DNA of 26,606 nt from CAYOSU01 sp964541255 (GTDB lineage Bacteria > Bacillota > Clostridia > Christensenellales > CAMQZB01): assembly GCA_964541255.1 (NCBI GenBank), contig CAZIPL010000019.1, forward strand, positions 1 to 26,606, in the 5' to 3' direction. Made by a program: the position numbers and the translations under genes. The stretch's first letter is position 1. Every line of letters starts with the position of its first letter. Below are positions 1-6,472 of the stretch, piece after piece. The notes under the pieces are model-generated. The model was not told the origin of the DNA, did no database searches, and saw only the letters and a program-made list of their open reading frames with translations.

Positions 1-460
1 TGGGCTATTTAGAAATTGTAATTGGATATCGTCTTTTGTGTAATATCGACAACCGAAATCGATAACGTACTTAAAAGGGGCGGATGGCGATTAAAAATCT
101 AAGATTGAATCTAAAAAGCCTTTATATTTTGGATTTCAAATTCTAAGCAGTCGATATATCAAATGGTTGTATGACTCCTTTTCGGAGTAGTAAACGCTTC
201 AAAAAATTATTAAATGCGAAATATTGCGTAAAATAGAGCAATATAATATCTTGATTTTTTCATAAAAACGTGCTTATTTGCTTTACAAATCTGTTTTTAT
301 TATATATAATAAGAGCGTAATCAAGGTTGAGCAAAGAGTGCTCGAAAAACTTTGGTTGCAACTTAATTAGCTCATCATTTTTCCCCTTATCATAAAGGAA
401 CAGACGTTTAACAACAGTTAGACGCCTGTTTCTTTTTATATTCATTTTTTGTTTTTGATA
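1..460. other. Intergenic region, no confident gene
   Basis: No gene is supported here. Positions 3-65 are an open frame on the + strand from the window edge to a TAA, about 20 codons; this could be the tail of a gene outside the window but resembles nothing I know. Small inverted repeats are visible at 174-188 (ACTCC/GGAGT) and 221-244 (ATATTGC/GCAATAT), plus an AT palindrome near 298-313. A 61-codon minus-strand frame at 260-445 lacks a Shine-Dalgarno and any recognisable family. The base composition is strongly AT-rich, as expected of spacer DNA. Confidence 0.5.
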
Positions 461-493
461 TAAATAAAAATACGAGCTATTTAAGCTCGTATT
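461..493 (-). terminator. Intrinsic terminator of tRNA-Arg
   Basis: A perfect 10-bp stem (469-478 with 484-493, 5-nt loop) is followed, reading the minus strand, by a T-rich tract (TTTTATTTA). It begins 5 nt past the CCA end of the tRNA, so it ends that transcript. Confidence 0.85.
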
Positions 494-498
494 ACATT

Positions 499-575
499 TG
501 GCGTACCTAAGCGGATTCGAACCGCTGACCTTGAGAGTCGGAGTCTCACGCTCTATCCAACTGGGCTATAGGTAC
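499..575 (-). tRNA. tRNA-Arg, anticodon CCG
   Basis: On the minus strand this folds into a full cloverleaf: a 7-bp acceptor stem (GTACCTA/TAGGTAC), D arm, 5-bp anticodon stem (TGAGA/TCTCA) with loop CTCCGAC, variable loop AGGTC and a 5-bp T stem (AGCGG/CCGCT) with loop TTCGAAT. The anticodon is CCG, which reads the arginine codon CGG. The discriminator base is G and the 3' CCA is encoded in the DNA (CCA at 501-499). The D stem has one C-A mismatch (C12/A23), a small departure from the usual U-A pair. It has its own promoter and terminator and is monocistronic. Confidence 0.95.
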
Positions 576-607
576 AAACTATTATTATATATATCAAACG
601 CAGATAT

Positions 608-636
608 ATAATATCATATTGCAGCCTTTTTTGCAA
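608..636 (-). promoter_or_regulatory. Promoter of tRNA-Arg
   Basis: On the minus strand: -35 TTGCAA (636-631), 17-bp spacer, -10 TATTAT (613-608) with a TG two bases upstream (extended -10). This matches the housekeeping sigma consensus well and starts transcription roughly 25 nt before the mature tRNA. Confidence 0.7.
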
Positions 637-864
637 TAAAAAATAATTAAGCTTACCTTGCTTTTTAATGCGCGTGTTTTCAAGATAAATATATATACGA
701 AAAAACTCGTTTTTACGGATTACTTAAAATACTACAAGCAATGACTTGATGAAAATTACGCAAAAGGCGACTTTAAGGCTCAATCGATTCGGATTTTTAA
801 TGAATAAAGACCCAAAGCGTTTATTTGTTCCGAAAGTTTTTTATAATATCGCTTAAAAAGTTTT
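637..864. other. Intergenic spacer, nothing recognised
   Basis: Together with the flanking promoters this is a 323-bp gene-free gap between the tRNA and mnmA. I see no ORF with a ribosome binding site, no strong hairpin and no repeat shared with the rest of the window. Confidence 0.5.
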
Positions 865-892
865 TTGTTTTTTGCGAAAGATTTGTTATAAT
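865..892 (+). promoter_or_regulatory. Promoter of mnmA, predicted leaderless
   Basis: A perfect extended -10 (TGT then TATAAT at 887-892) with a weak -35 (TTGTTT 865-870, 16-bp spacer). The -10 ends 6 nt before the mnmA ATG at 899, so the expected transcription start lies on or next to the start codon. Confidence 0.65.
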
Positions 893-898
893 GCCGAT

Positions 899-1984
899 AT
901 GAAAGTAGTTTTGGGATTGTCTGGCGGAGTCGATAGCTCCGTTGCGGCGTACATTTTGAAAGAGCAAGGACATGAAGTAATCGGCGTTTTCATGAAGAAT
1001 TGGGATGAAAAGGACGAGAACGGACGTTGCACCTCGGATGTTGACTATGCCGACGCGAAAAGCGTTGCGGCAAAGCTTCACATACCTTTTTACGGTGTCA
1101 ATTACGCAAAGGAATATTACGACAGAGTTTTCAAATATTTCCTCGCCGAATACGAAAAGGGGAGAACTCCCAACCCCGACGTTTTGTGCAACCGAGAAAT
1201 AAAGTTCGGACCTTTCCTTGATTTTGCGATGTCGATAGGCGCCGATATGATAGCGACGGGGCATTATTGCAAGATTGTCGAAAAGGACGGATTGAAATAC
1301 CTTGCAAAACCCAAGGACTTGAATAAAGATCAAACGTACTTCCTAAACCAGCTTTCATATTCTCAGCTTGACAAAGTTCTTTTTCCTCTTGCCGATATAG
1401 AAAAGCCTAAGGTTAGAGAAATCGCCGAAAAGCTCGGACTTTCGACAGCGAAGAAAAAAGATTCGACGGGAATATGCTTCATAGGAGAAAGAAATTTCAG
1501 GAACTTTTTGCAAAACTATTTGCCTAATACCCCGGGCGATATGGTTACCCCCGACGGCATCAAGGTTGGGGAGCATATAGGTCTTATGTACTATACTCTC
1601 GGTCAGCGAAAAGGACTTAATATCGGCGGCTTGAAAGGGTTCGATAACGGCAGATGGTTCGTTGTGGACAAGGACTTAAAAAGCAATCGCCTTATTGTCG
1701 AAAACGGCGAGGACGATAAGCTTTTTTCGACCGCTTGCGTATGCAACGAGTTTCACTTTATTACGAAAACCGTCGAAGAAAAAGACTTCCGTTGCAAGAT
1801 AAAAACCCGCTACCGTCAGCCCGACCAAAACGCGACGGCGACATTTATAAACGGAAAGCTCGTATGCAACTTCGACGAGCCGCAACGCGCAGTAACTCCG
1901 GGACAATACTTGGTGGTATATTCCGAAGACGGCAGCCTATGCTTAGGCGGCGGCGCGATAGACGAAATAACAAAATGCGAATAA
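899..1984 (+). CDS. mnmA: tRNA-specific 2-thiouridylase MnmA
   Basis: MnmA transfers sulfur to C2 of the wobble uridine (U34) of tRNA-Lys, -Glu and -Gln, activating the base with ATP and taking persulfide sulfur from a cysteine desulfurase relay. The 361-residue protein has the PP-loop signature GLSGGVDSS at the N-terminus, the first catalytic cysteine near residue 97 (DVLCNREIKF), the second near residue 193 (STGICFIGER), and the C-terminal beta-barrel with GLMYYTLGQRKGL. The length matches the family. I chose the ATG at 899 rather than the in-frame upstream codon at 872, because MKVVLGLSGG is the normal N-terminus and the -10 box at 887-892 excludes the longer form from the mRNA. No Shine-Dalgarno is present, so the mRNA is probably leaderless. 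Two hairpins follow the gene. Confidence 0.96.
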   Translation: MKVVLGLSGGVDSSVAAYILKEQGHEVIGVFMKNWDEKDENGRCTSDVDYADAKSVAAKLHIPFYGVNYAKEYYDRVFKYFLAEYEKGRTPNPDVLCNREIKFGPFLDFAMSIGADMIATGHYCKIVEKDGLKYLAKPKDLNKDQTYFLNQLSYSQLDKVLFPLADIEKPKVREIAEKLGLSTAKKKDSTGICFIGERNFRNFLQNYLPNTPGDMVTPDGIKVGEHIGLMYYTLGQRKGLNIGGLKGFDNGRWFVVDKDLKSNRLIVENGEDDKLFSTACVCNEFHFITKTVEEKDFRCKIKTRYRQPDQNATATFINGKLVCNFDEPQRAVTPGQYLVVYSEDGSLCLGGGAIDEITKCE

Positions 1985-2022
1985 GCTTTTGGCATAAATC
2001 AAAGAAAGTATAATCGTATTTC

Positions 2023-2056
2023 AAAGAGTTCTTTTTGACAGAGAACTCTTTTTTTA
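2023..2056 (+). terminator. Intrinsic terminator after mnmA
   Basis: A 10-bp perfect stem (AAAGAGTTCT/AGAACTCTTT) with a 9-nt loop is followed by a run of T. It lies 39 bp past the mnmA stop. Confidence 0.88.
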
Positions 2057-2060
2057 TGAA

Positions 2061-2092
2061 AAATGCTCGGGAATTTTCTCGAGCATTTCTTA
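2061..2092 (+). terminator. Second hairpin in tandem after mnmA
   Basis: A 9-bp stem (AAATGCTCG at 2061-2069 with CGAGCATTT at 2080-2088) starts 5 nt beyond the first terminator. The tail (CTTATATAAT) is poor in T, so it is either a weak back-up terminator or a 3'-end stabilising hairpin. Confidence 0.5.
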
Positions 2093-2264
2093 TATAATAG
2101 GTTGCCGTAAAGCCTAAAAATCGTATTTGATTTTTATGTTATTGCTTTTTAGCTTTAACGTATTACGAGTGAGTTATTCGCCGATTTTGCAAATTGATCG
2201 GATTAAAACTCAATTGTCTTTGCATATATTTTTCGTTCGGTCATAAAATAAGCATAGGGTGGAT

Positions 2265-2984
2265 ATGAAAATAATAAAGGTTATGGCGAAAAGTCGCAAG
2301 TTATTACGCGGCTTAAACGAGAGGATGAAAAAGCATATAATTGCTTTTGAAGTAAAAAGCCAAAGTTTTCTTGAAAAAGAGGGGATAATCGAATATAGCG
2401 TTTCGAATAATTTTGCGGAGCTTTTTAAGGAAAAGCTCGAAGATAGTATTGCGGCGTCTGTGATTTTCAATGCAAAGAGCGATATATATTCCGATGTTTT
2501 GACAAATGTATGCGGGAAATCAATGTACGGCTTTTTGCTCTGTCGGGCGTTGGTTTTTTCGGATTTTTGCTTAGAAAAGAACGTTTTGAAATCGTCGATA
2601 AGCGGATTTTACGAATATAATCTCGACGGAATAAGAAGCTTTCTTTTGAAAGACGAAGAAAAAGAGTGGAGTGAAATTGCCGCTGCGACGAAAAAGTGCG
2701 ACGTGATGCTTCAAAGCGGAAACGAATTCAAAAAGCTTTTGCGTTGCATTACGTCTAATATCGATTGTAAAAGAGAGTGCTTATATATTTTGGATGCGGG
2801 AAGAGCGTATTTGACCGATTGTGAGTTTAAGCCGATAAGATATAGCTTTTCCGATTTTGAAAAAGGGCTTGACGAGGAGGAGAAAATCCTTGCGGCAATA
2901 ATAGAAAACATGCCGAAAAAGCTTGCGATATATTCGGAAAACACGTCGAAAAAACTAGACGAAGCGTTGAAACTTTTGTTTTAG
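2265..2984 (+). CDS. ytxC: YtxC-like sporulation protein
   Basis: About 239 residues with no membrane segment or signal peptide. The C-terminal half fits my memory of the YtxC family: a GFYEYNLDGIRSFLL block near residue 120, then EFKKLLRCI, a short hydrophobic beta-strand (ECLYILDAG) and an acidic EEEKILAAIIENMPKKLAIY segment. The context supports it: in Bacillus subtilis ytxC lies upstream of thrS-infC-rpmI-rplT, and here the gene sits directly before infC, with thrS absent. The role of YtxC is poorly defined. The start is uncertain: GTG at 2259 and ATG at 2265 are in frame, and the AGGGTGG before 2265 is too close to be an ideal Shine-Dalgarno. A possible -10 (TAAAAT, 2244-2249) lies just upstream, giving a very short leader. 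The family call is moderate. Confidence 0.62.
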   Translation: MKIIKVMAKSRKLLRGLNERMKKHIIAFEVKSQSFLEKEGIIEYSVSNNFAELFKEKLEDSIAASVIFNAKSDIYSDVLTNVCGKSMYGFLLCRALVFSDFCLEKNVLKSSISGFYEYNLDGIRSFLLKDEEKEWSEIAAATKKCDVMLQSGNEFKKLLRCITSNIDCKRECLYILDAGRAYLTDCEFKPIRYSFSDFEKGLDEEEKILAAIIENMPKKLAIYSENTSKKLDEALKLLF

Positions 2985-2994
2985 AAAAAAAGTT

Positions 2995-3023
2995 AAAAAG
3001 CCTTGAAAAACAAGGGTTTTTTG
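2995..3023 (+). terminator. Intrinsic terminator after the ytxC-like gene
   Basis: The stem AAAAA-G-CCTTG pairs with CAAGG-G-TTTTT around a 5-nt A loop, with one G/G mismatch, and ends in six T. It separates the ytxC-like gene from the infC promoter 12 bp further on. Confidence 0.75.
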
Positions 3024-3034
3024 AGGAAAATCGT

Positions 3035-3063
3035 TTGACATGAAAACTTAGGTATGTTATTAT
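3035..3063 (+). promoter_or_regulatory. Promoter of infC-rpmI-rplT
   Basis: Consensus -35 TTGACA (3035-3040), 17-bp spacer, -10 TATTAT (3058-3063) preceded by TG (extended -10). It is among the strongest promoters in the window and suits a ribosomal protein operon. Confidence 0.85.
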
Positions 3064-3069
3064 GTATAG

Positions 3070-3225
3070 GCAAAAAGAGAGAGCGAGAGCTTTCCACCGT
3101 TAGATATAGTTTGAAACGGTTGTTACTTCGAATATGATTTATGTCGTAATTGCGGGTATCTTTTTGCTCGCGATTTTTTTTTTATTATAATCGCAAAAAG
3201 AAATATATTCAGGGAGAAAACGACT
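3070..3225 (+). promoter_or_regulatory. infC leader with attenuator terminator (candidate L20 leader)
   Basis: The leader between the likely transcription start (about 3070) and the infC start is about 156 nt. It holds a hairpin ACCGTT/AACGGT (about 3098-3120) and a typical intrinsic terminator: AATTGCGGG (3148-3156) pairs over 9 bp, with two G-U pairs, with CTCGCGATT (3167-3175), followed by T at 3176-3183. The right arm and the T-tract can instead pair with AATCGC at 3189-3194, so rival folds are possible. In Bacillus subtilis this operon is repressed by L20 through premature termination in the leader. The same logic is inferred here from position and terminator; I did not align the L20-binding site. 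Confidence 0.7.
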
Positions 3226-3744
3226 ATTAACATCAATCATCAGATCAACGAAGCGATCAAAGATAAGGAAGTTCGCTTGATTGCCGCAAACGGCGAGCAG
3301 ATCGGAATCGTGCCTCGCGCGGATGCACAGAGAATGGCTGACGAAAAAGAGCTTGATCTTGTCAAGATTTCGCCTAACGCCGTTCCGCCCGTATGCAAAA
3401 TTATGGACTACGGCAAATATCGTTACGAGATTTTGAAGAAAGAAAAGGAAGCAAAGAAGAATCAAAAGACAAACGAAGCGAAAGAGCTTTCGCTTTCCGT
3501 CATGATTGACACTCACGATCTTGAAACGAAAGCGCGTCAATGCGTCAAGTTCTTCGATGATTACGACAAAGTAAGACTTTCGATAAGAATGAAAGGTCGT
3601 CAGCAGGCTCGTCCGCAGCTTGCGGTCGATGTAATGTATAAGTTTTACGAGCTTGTTAAAGATCGTTGCACAATCGATTTGGCGCCAAAGCAAGAGGGAA
3701 GAAACATCTTCATGGTTTTGGCTAAAAATAAAGAGAAAAAATAA
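3226..3744 (+). CDS. infC: Translation initiation factor IF-3 (AUU start)
   Basis: IF-3 binds the 30S subunit, checks the start codon-tRNA pairing and keeps the subunits apart. From ATT at 3226 the product is 172 residues, the usual length: N-terminal domain with INHQINEAIKDKEVRLI and the signature ISPNAVPPVCKIMDYGKYRYE, a lysine-rich linker near residues 75-90, and a C-terminal domain with the motif VRLSIRMKGRQ. No ATG, GTG or TTG lies in frame upstream of the conserved N-terminus; the first TTG (3277) would delete about 17 conserved residues. An AGGGAG Shine-Dalgarno (3211-3216) sits 9 nt before the ATT. AUU starts are the classical device by which IF-3 represses its own translation. It is first in the operon with rpmI and rplT. 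Confidence 0.95.
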   Translation: MNINHQINEAIKDKEVRLIAANGEQIGIVPRADAQRMADEKELDLVKISPNAVPPVCKIMDYGKYRYEILKKEKEAKKNQKTNEAKELSLSVMIDTHDLETKARQCVKFFDDYDKVRLSIRMKGRQQARPQLAVDVMYKFYELVKDRCTIDLAPKQEGRNIFMVLAKNKEKK

Positions 3745-3773
3745 ATCAAAAATAAATTCGGAGGAAATAAGTT

Positions 3774-3974
3774 ATGCCTAAACAGAAATCGCACAGCGCG
3801 TCCAAGAAGCGTTTCAGATTTACGAAAACAGGTAAGATCAAAAGAGCAAAAGCTTACAAGAACCACATTTTGAACAAGAAAGACAGAAAGACCAAGAGAA
3901 ATCTTCGTCACGGCGGTTACGTCGATAAGACTGTTGAAAAGAACGTAAAGAATATGATTCCTTACAAGGCGTAA
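3774..3974 (+). CDS. rpmI: 50S ribosomal protein L35 (bL35)
   Basis: A 66-residue, very basic protein with the L35 hallmarks: N-terminal MPKQKSHSASKKRFRFT, then KIKRAKAYKNHIL and KTKRNLR. It is a structural component of the large ribosomal subunit. A GGAGG Shine-Dalgarno lies 8 nt before the ATG, and the gene starts 29 bp after infC and 19 bp before rplT, the standard order in Bacillota. Confidence 0.98.
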   Translation: MPKQKSHSASKKRFRFTKTGKIKRAKAYKNHILNKKDRKTKRNLRHGGYVDKTVEKNVKNMIPYKA

Positions 3975-3993
3975 TTGAGAGGAGGTAAGTTTC

Positions 3994-4347
3994 ATGAGAA
4001 TTAAGAGAGCTGTAAACGCTGTTAAGAAAAGAAGAAAAATATTGAAACTCACGAAGGGTTACTTCGGAGGAAAGAGCAAACTTTATAGAGTTGCACGTCA
4101 GGCAAAGATGAAATCCGAAGCTTACGCATATGTAGGCAGAAAGCACAAAAAGAGAGATTTCAGATCTTTGTGGATCACGAGAATCAACGCTGCATGCCGT
4201 CTCAACGGAATGAGCTATTCTACGTTCATCAACGGACTCAAAAAGGCTAACATCGCGCTTGACCGTAAGGTTCTTGCCGACATCGCCGTAAACGATCCGC
4301 AGGGCTTCACGGCTTTGACCGAAAAGGCTAAAGCTGCTTTGAACTAA
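3994..4347 (+). CDS. rplT: 50S ribosomal protein L20 (bL20)
   Basis: A 117-residue basic protein, full length for L20, with the long N-terminal basic helix (RAVNAVKKRRKILKLTKGYFGGKS), the FRSLWITRINAACRLNGMSYS signature (shown here as its first part) and the C-terminal globular region. L20 is essential for early 50S assembly and in Bacillus also represses its own operon through the leader RNA. A GAGGAGG Shine-Dalgarno precedes the start. It is the last gene of the operon and is followed at once by a terminator. Confidence 0.98.
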   Translation: MRIKRAVNAVKKRRKILKLTKGYFGGKSKLYRVARQAKMKSEAYAYVGRKHKKRDFRSLWITRINAACRLNGMSYSTFINGLKKANIALDRKVLADIAVNDPQGFTALTEKAKAALN

Positions 4348-4362
4348 CCCGAAAATCAGACA

Positions 4363-4389
4363 AGCAGTCGCAAAAACGGCTGCTTTTTT
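4363..4389 (+). terminator. Intrinsic terminator after rplT
   Basis: The stem AGCAGTCG/CGGCTGCT (one G-U pair) around CAAAAA is followed by six T. It lies only 13 nt before the start of the next gene, so that gene depends on read-through or on a promoter I could not find. Confidence 0.88.
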
Positions 4390-4402
4390 AACAAAAACAG
4401 GA

Positions 4403-5137
4403 ATGATAACGTCAACGAGCAACAAGACAATAATTTCGGACTGTCGCCTTAAAGACAAAAAAGAGCGCGACAAAAACGGAGAATTTCTTCTCGAGGGAGC
4501 AAAGCTTATCGAAGAAGCCGTAAAATGCGGCTATGACGTCGAGAGAGTTTATGCGATAAACGAAGAAAGAGTATCCCTTTTGCCGAAAGAAAAGATCGAG
4601 CTTGTCACGGAAAACGTTATCGCAAAACTTTCCGACGTAAAGACTCCGCAAGGCGAGATTGCCGTCGTTAAAAAAAGCGGCGCGAAAAAAGCTAACGCGA
4701 ATAACCGCGCGATCGTTTTGGAAAATCTTCAAGACCCGAAGAATGTCGGCGCTTTGATAAGAACGGCCGCCGCGACGGATTTTATCGACGTCATTGCGAT
4801 AAATTGCGCGGATCCATTTTCGATGAAAGCGATAAGGTCGTCTATGGGCGGGATTTTCAGGGTAAATATTATAAACGCAACGATCGATAACCTTAAAGAA
4901 ATATTGGCTGACAGAAAGCTTTTTGTCGCCGATATGAACGGCGAAAACATCTTCGAGAAGTCGCTTTCGCCGAAAAACGTTGCGATTGCCGTCGGCAATG
5001 AGGGCAACGGCGTCAGCGAAACGATAAAGAGCTTAGCTGACGATGTTATTTCGATACCGATGAAAAACGAAGTGGAGTCACTAAACGTAGCGGTGTCGGG
5101 AAGTATAGTGATGTATCAATTTCAGAAAGGAGAATAA
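4403..5137 (+). CDS. TrmH/SpoU-family RNA 2'-O-methyltransferase
   Basis: A 244-residue SPOUT methyltransferase that uses S-adenosylmethionine to methylate a ribose in rRNA or tRNA. The N-terminal substrate-binding domain (about 1-95) starts with the usual SNKTIISDCRLKDKKERD pattern. The catalytic domain carries motif 1 (DPKNVGALIRTAAA, near 112), motif 2 (AVGNEGNGVS, near 200) and motif 3 (IPMKNEVESLNVAVSGSIVMYQ, near 220; here slightly abbreviated in function as the knot). The family includes RlmB and the Bacillus YsgA type, which also lies near rplT; the exact target cannot be read from sequence. The only purine-rich site (CAGGA) touches the ATG, so ribosome recruitment is odd. yebC follows after 3 bp. 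Confidence 0.92.
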   Translation: MITSTSNKTIISDCRLKDKKERDKNGEFLLEGAKLIEEAVKCGYDVERVYAINEERVSLLPKEKIELVTENVIAKLSDVKTPQGEIAVVKKSGAKKANANNRAIVLENLQDPKNVGALIRTAAATDFIDVIAINCADPFSMKAIRSSMGGIFRVNIINATIDNLKEILADRKLFVADMNGENIFEKSLSPKNVAIAVGNEGNGVSETIKSLADDVISIPMKNEVESLNVAVSGSIVMYQFQKGE

Positions 5138-5140
5138 AAA

Positions 5141-5872
5141 ATGTCAGGACATAGCAAATGGCATAACATACAGGCAAGAAAGGGAAAAGCGGACGCGGCT
5201 AAGGCTGCGATATTTACGAAGATCGGCAGAGAGATTGCCGTTGCTGTAAAAGCGGGCGGACCCGATCCCAACTCTAACTCCAAGCTTTACGACGCTATTC
5301 AGAAAGCAAAACAGAACAATATGCCTAACGACCGTATTCAGAACGGTATCAAAAAGGCTTCGGGCGAGCTTAACGCGATAAACTACGAAGAGCTTATCTA
5401 CGAAGGCTACGGTTGCGCAGGCGTTGCCGTTTTGGTGGAAACGCTTACCGACAACAAGAACAGAACGGGCGGCGACGTACGTTGCGTGTTCGATAAATCG
5501 GGTGGACAGATGGGAACGAGCGGATGCGTATCCTTTATGTTCGATAGACGCGGCATCATTGCGATAGATAAAGAGCAGAATCCTAATCTTGATTTCGATA
5601 CCCTTATGGATTACTGCTTGGAGGCAGGCGCAGACGATATAACCGAAGAAGACGACGGCTACGAAGTGTTGACGGACATATCGGCATTTTCTCAAGTATG
5701 CAAGTTCTTGGAGGAAAAGAAGATCGTAATCGCATCTTCCGAAAGAGGTTGGATTCCGCAGAACACCGTTGAAATCCCCGAAGGCAAAATCGAGACTTTC
5801 GAAAGAATGCTCGAGCGCTTCGAAGAACTTGACGACGTTCAGAACGTATACCACAACGCTTCCAACGTTTAA
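5141..5872 (+). CDS. yebC: YebC/PmpR-family protein (TACO1 family)
   Basis: A 243-residue protein with the family's invariant start (MSGHSKWHNIQARKGKADAA), the NMPNDRIQNGIKKA helix and the VLVETLTDNKNRTGGDVR core. Members were long annotated as DNA-binding transcription regulators; recent work on YebC family proteins supports a role in helping ribosomes through difficult, proline-rich stretches, like the mitochondrial activator TACO1. An AAAGGAG Shine-Dalgarno lies 7 nt upstream, inside the end of the preceding methyltransferase gene, and the 3-bp gap indicates an operon. It is intact and of normal length. Confidence 0.96.
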   Translation: MSGHSKWHNIQARKGKADAAKAAIFTKIGREIAVAVKAGGPDPNSNSKLYDAIQKAKQNNMPNDRIQNGIKKASGELNAINYEELIYEGYGCAGVAVLVETLTDNKNRTGGDVRCVFDKSGGQMGTSGCVSFMFDRRGIIAIDKEQNPNLDFDTLMDYCLEAGADDITEEDDGYEVLTDISAFSQVCKFLEEKKIVIASSERGWIPQNTVEIPEGKIETFERMLERFEELDDVQNVYHNASNV

Positions 5873-5879
5873 TACAAGA

Positions 5880-5907
5880 TGTTTCTATCTTGCTAAGAAT
5901 AGAAACA
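5880..5907 (+). other. Hairpin after yebC without T-tract
   Basis: A perfect 9-bp stem (TGTTTCTAT/ATAGAAACA, 10-nt loop) starts 8 nt after the yebC stop. There is no T run, so it is not a classical terminator; it may protect the mRNA 3' end or be chance. Confidence 0.35.
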
Positions 5908-5994
5908 CCGCAGTATTTCAACGTTTAATTACATCGGCACGCTTTTTCGAGACTATATAAAAAGCTTACCGATAAAAACCAAATAAAATACCCG

Positions 5995-6028
5995 AACAGC
6001 TTTGAACAACGCTTCAAGGCTGTTTTTA
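5995..6028 (+). terminator. Intrinsic terminator downstream of yebC
   Basis: A 12-bp stem (AACAGCTTTGAA with TTCAAGGCTGTT, one G-U pair) around a 6-nt loop, followed by T. It marks the end of the methyltransferase-yebC transcript and the boundary of the accessory cassette that follows. Confidence 0.85.
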
Positions 6029-6090
6029 GTGATACGAAATAAGATTTGAGTTTGTTTCAATAGAAATATTATACATTTCTTAAATAAAAA

Positions 6091-6104
6091 TTACCAATAG
6101 GTAA
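6091..6104. promoter_or_regulatory. Candidate operator (inverted repeat)
   Basis: A perfect dyad TTACC-AATA-GGTAA ends 7 bp upstream of the -35 box of the XRE gene. Repressors of this class bind dyads near their own promoter, so it is a candidate autoregulatory operator; that is inference. Confidence 0.45.
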
Positions 6105-6111
6105 AAGGTGC

Positions 6112-6140
6112 TTGACAAATGGATTTTATTGTGCTATAAT
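6112..6140 (+). promoter_or_regulatory. Consensus promoter of the XRE cassette
   Basis: Fully consensus TTGACA (6112-6117), 17-bp spacer, TATAAT (6135-6140), preceded by TG (extended -10). Such a perfect promoter usually needs a repressor, and the XRE protein encoded next is the obvious candidate. Confidence 0.88.
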
Positions 6141-6163
6141 TCTCATACAATGGAGGGTTGACT

Positions 6164-6472
6164 ATGGATGGAATTGGAGAACGAATAGAGACTTTGATGA
6201 AAGAAGAAAAGTTGTCTCAAAGAGAATTGGCTGCAATGGCGGGGGTTACCGAAGCTGCTTTGTCAAGATACATCAACAACGAAAGACAACCTAAAGCAGA
6301 TATTTTGGCAAATATCGCAACCGCTCTAAATACGACATCGGATTATTTAATCAAAGGTGAAACGAGCGAAGAAGATTTTGCTGAAATTTATCGTCTTGTA
6401 GCAAGAGGAGCAAAGAATATGGATAAAGACGAAAAAATGAGATTGGTGAGGATTTTATTGCTTGATGATTGA
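6164..6472 (+). CDS. XRE-family HTH transcriptional regulator
   Basis: A 102-residue protein with an N-terminal lambda-Cro/C1 type helix-turn-helix (about 5-60): IETLMKEEKLSQRELAAMAG, then VTEAALSRYINNERQP as turn and recognition helix, then LANIATALNTTSDYLI closing the fold. The rest is a short acidic and basic tail, probably for dimerisation or contact with the peptidase. I chose ATG 6164 over the in-frame TTG at 6158 because GGAGGG (6152-6157) is then 6 nt away. The next gene overlaps its end by 8 nt, so the pair is translationally coupled, like ImmR/ImmA of mobile elements: a repressor that its partner peptidase inactivates. No integrase or att site is seen. Confidence 0.93.
   Translation: MDGIGERIETLMKEEKLSQRELAAMAGVTEAALSRYINNERQPKADILANIATALNTTSDYLIKGETSEEDFAEIYRLVARGAKNMDKDEKMRLVRILLLDD

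Noticed and set aside
260..445. 61-codon minus-strand ORF next to tRNA-Arg
   Set aside because: No Shine-Dalgarno, no promoter, no family features, and an AT-rich composition in which chance frames of this length are expected.
821..1333. 170-codon minus-strand ORF over mnmA
   Set aside because: Shadow of mnmA with no motif or ribosome binding site.
2222..2249. Sporulation sigma promoter for the ytxC-like gene
   Set aside because: GCATA and CATAAAA resemble sigma-F/G boxes, but their spacing (15 bp) is off for sigma-G and the -10 does not fit sigma-F.
5144..5854. 236-codon minus-strand ORF opposite yebC
   Set aside because: Fully antisense to a conserved gene; its length results from codon bias in yebC and it has no recognisable domain.
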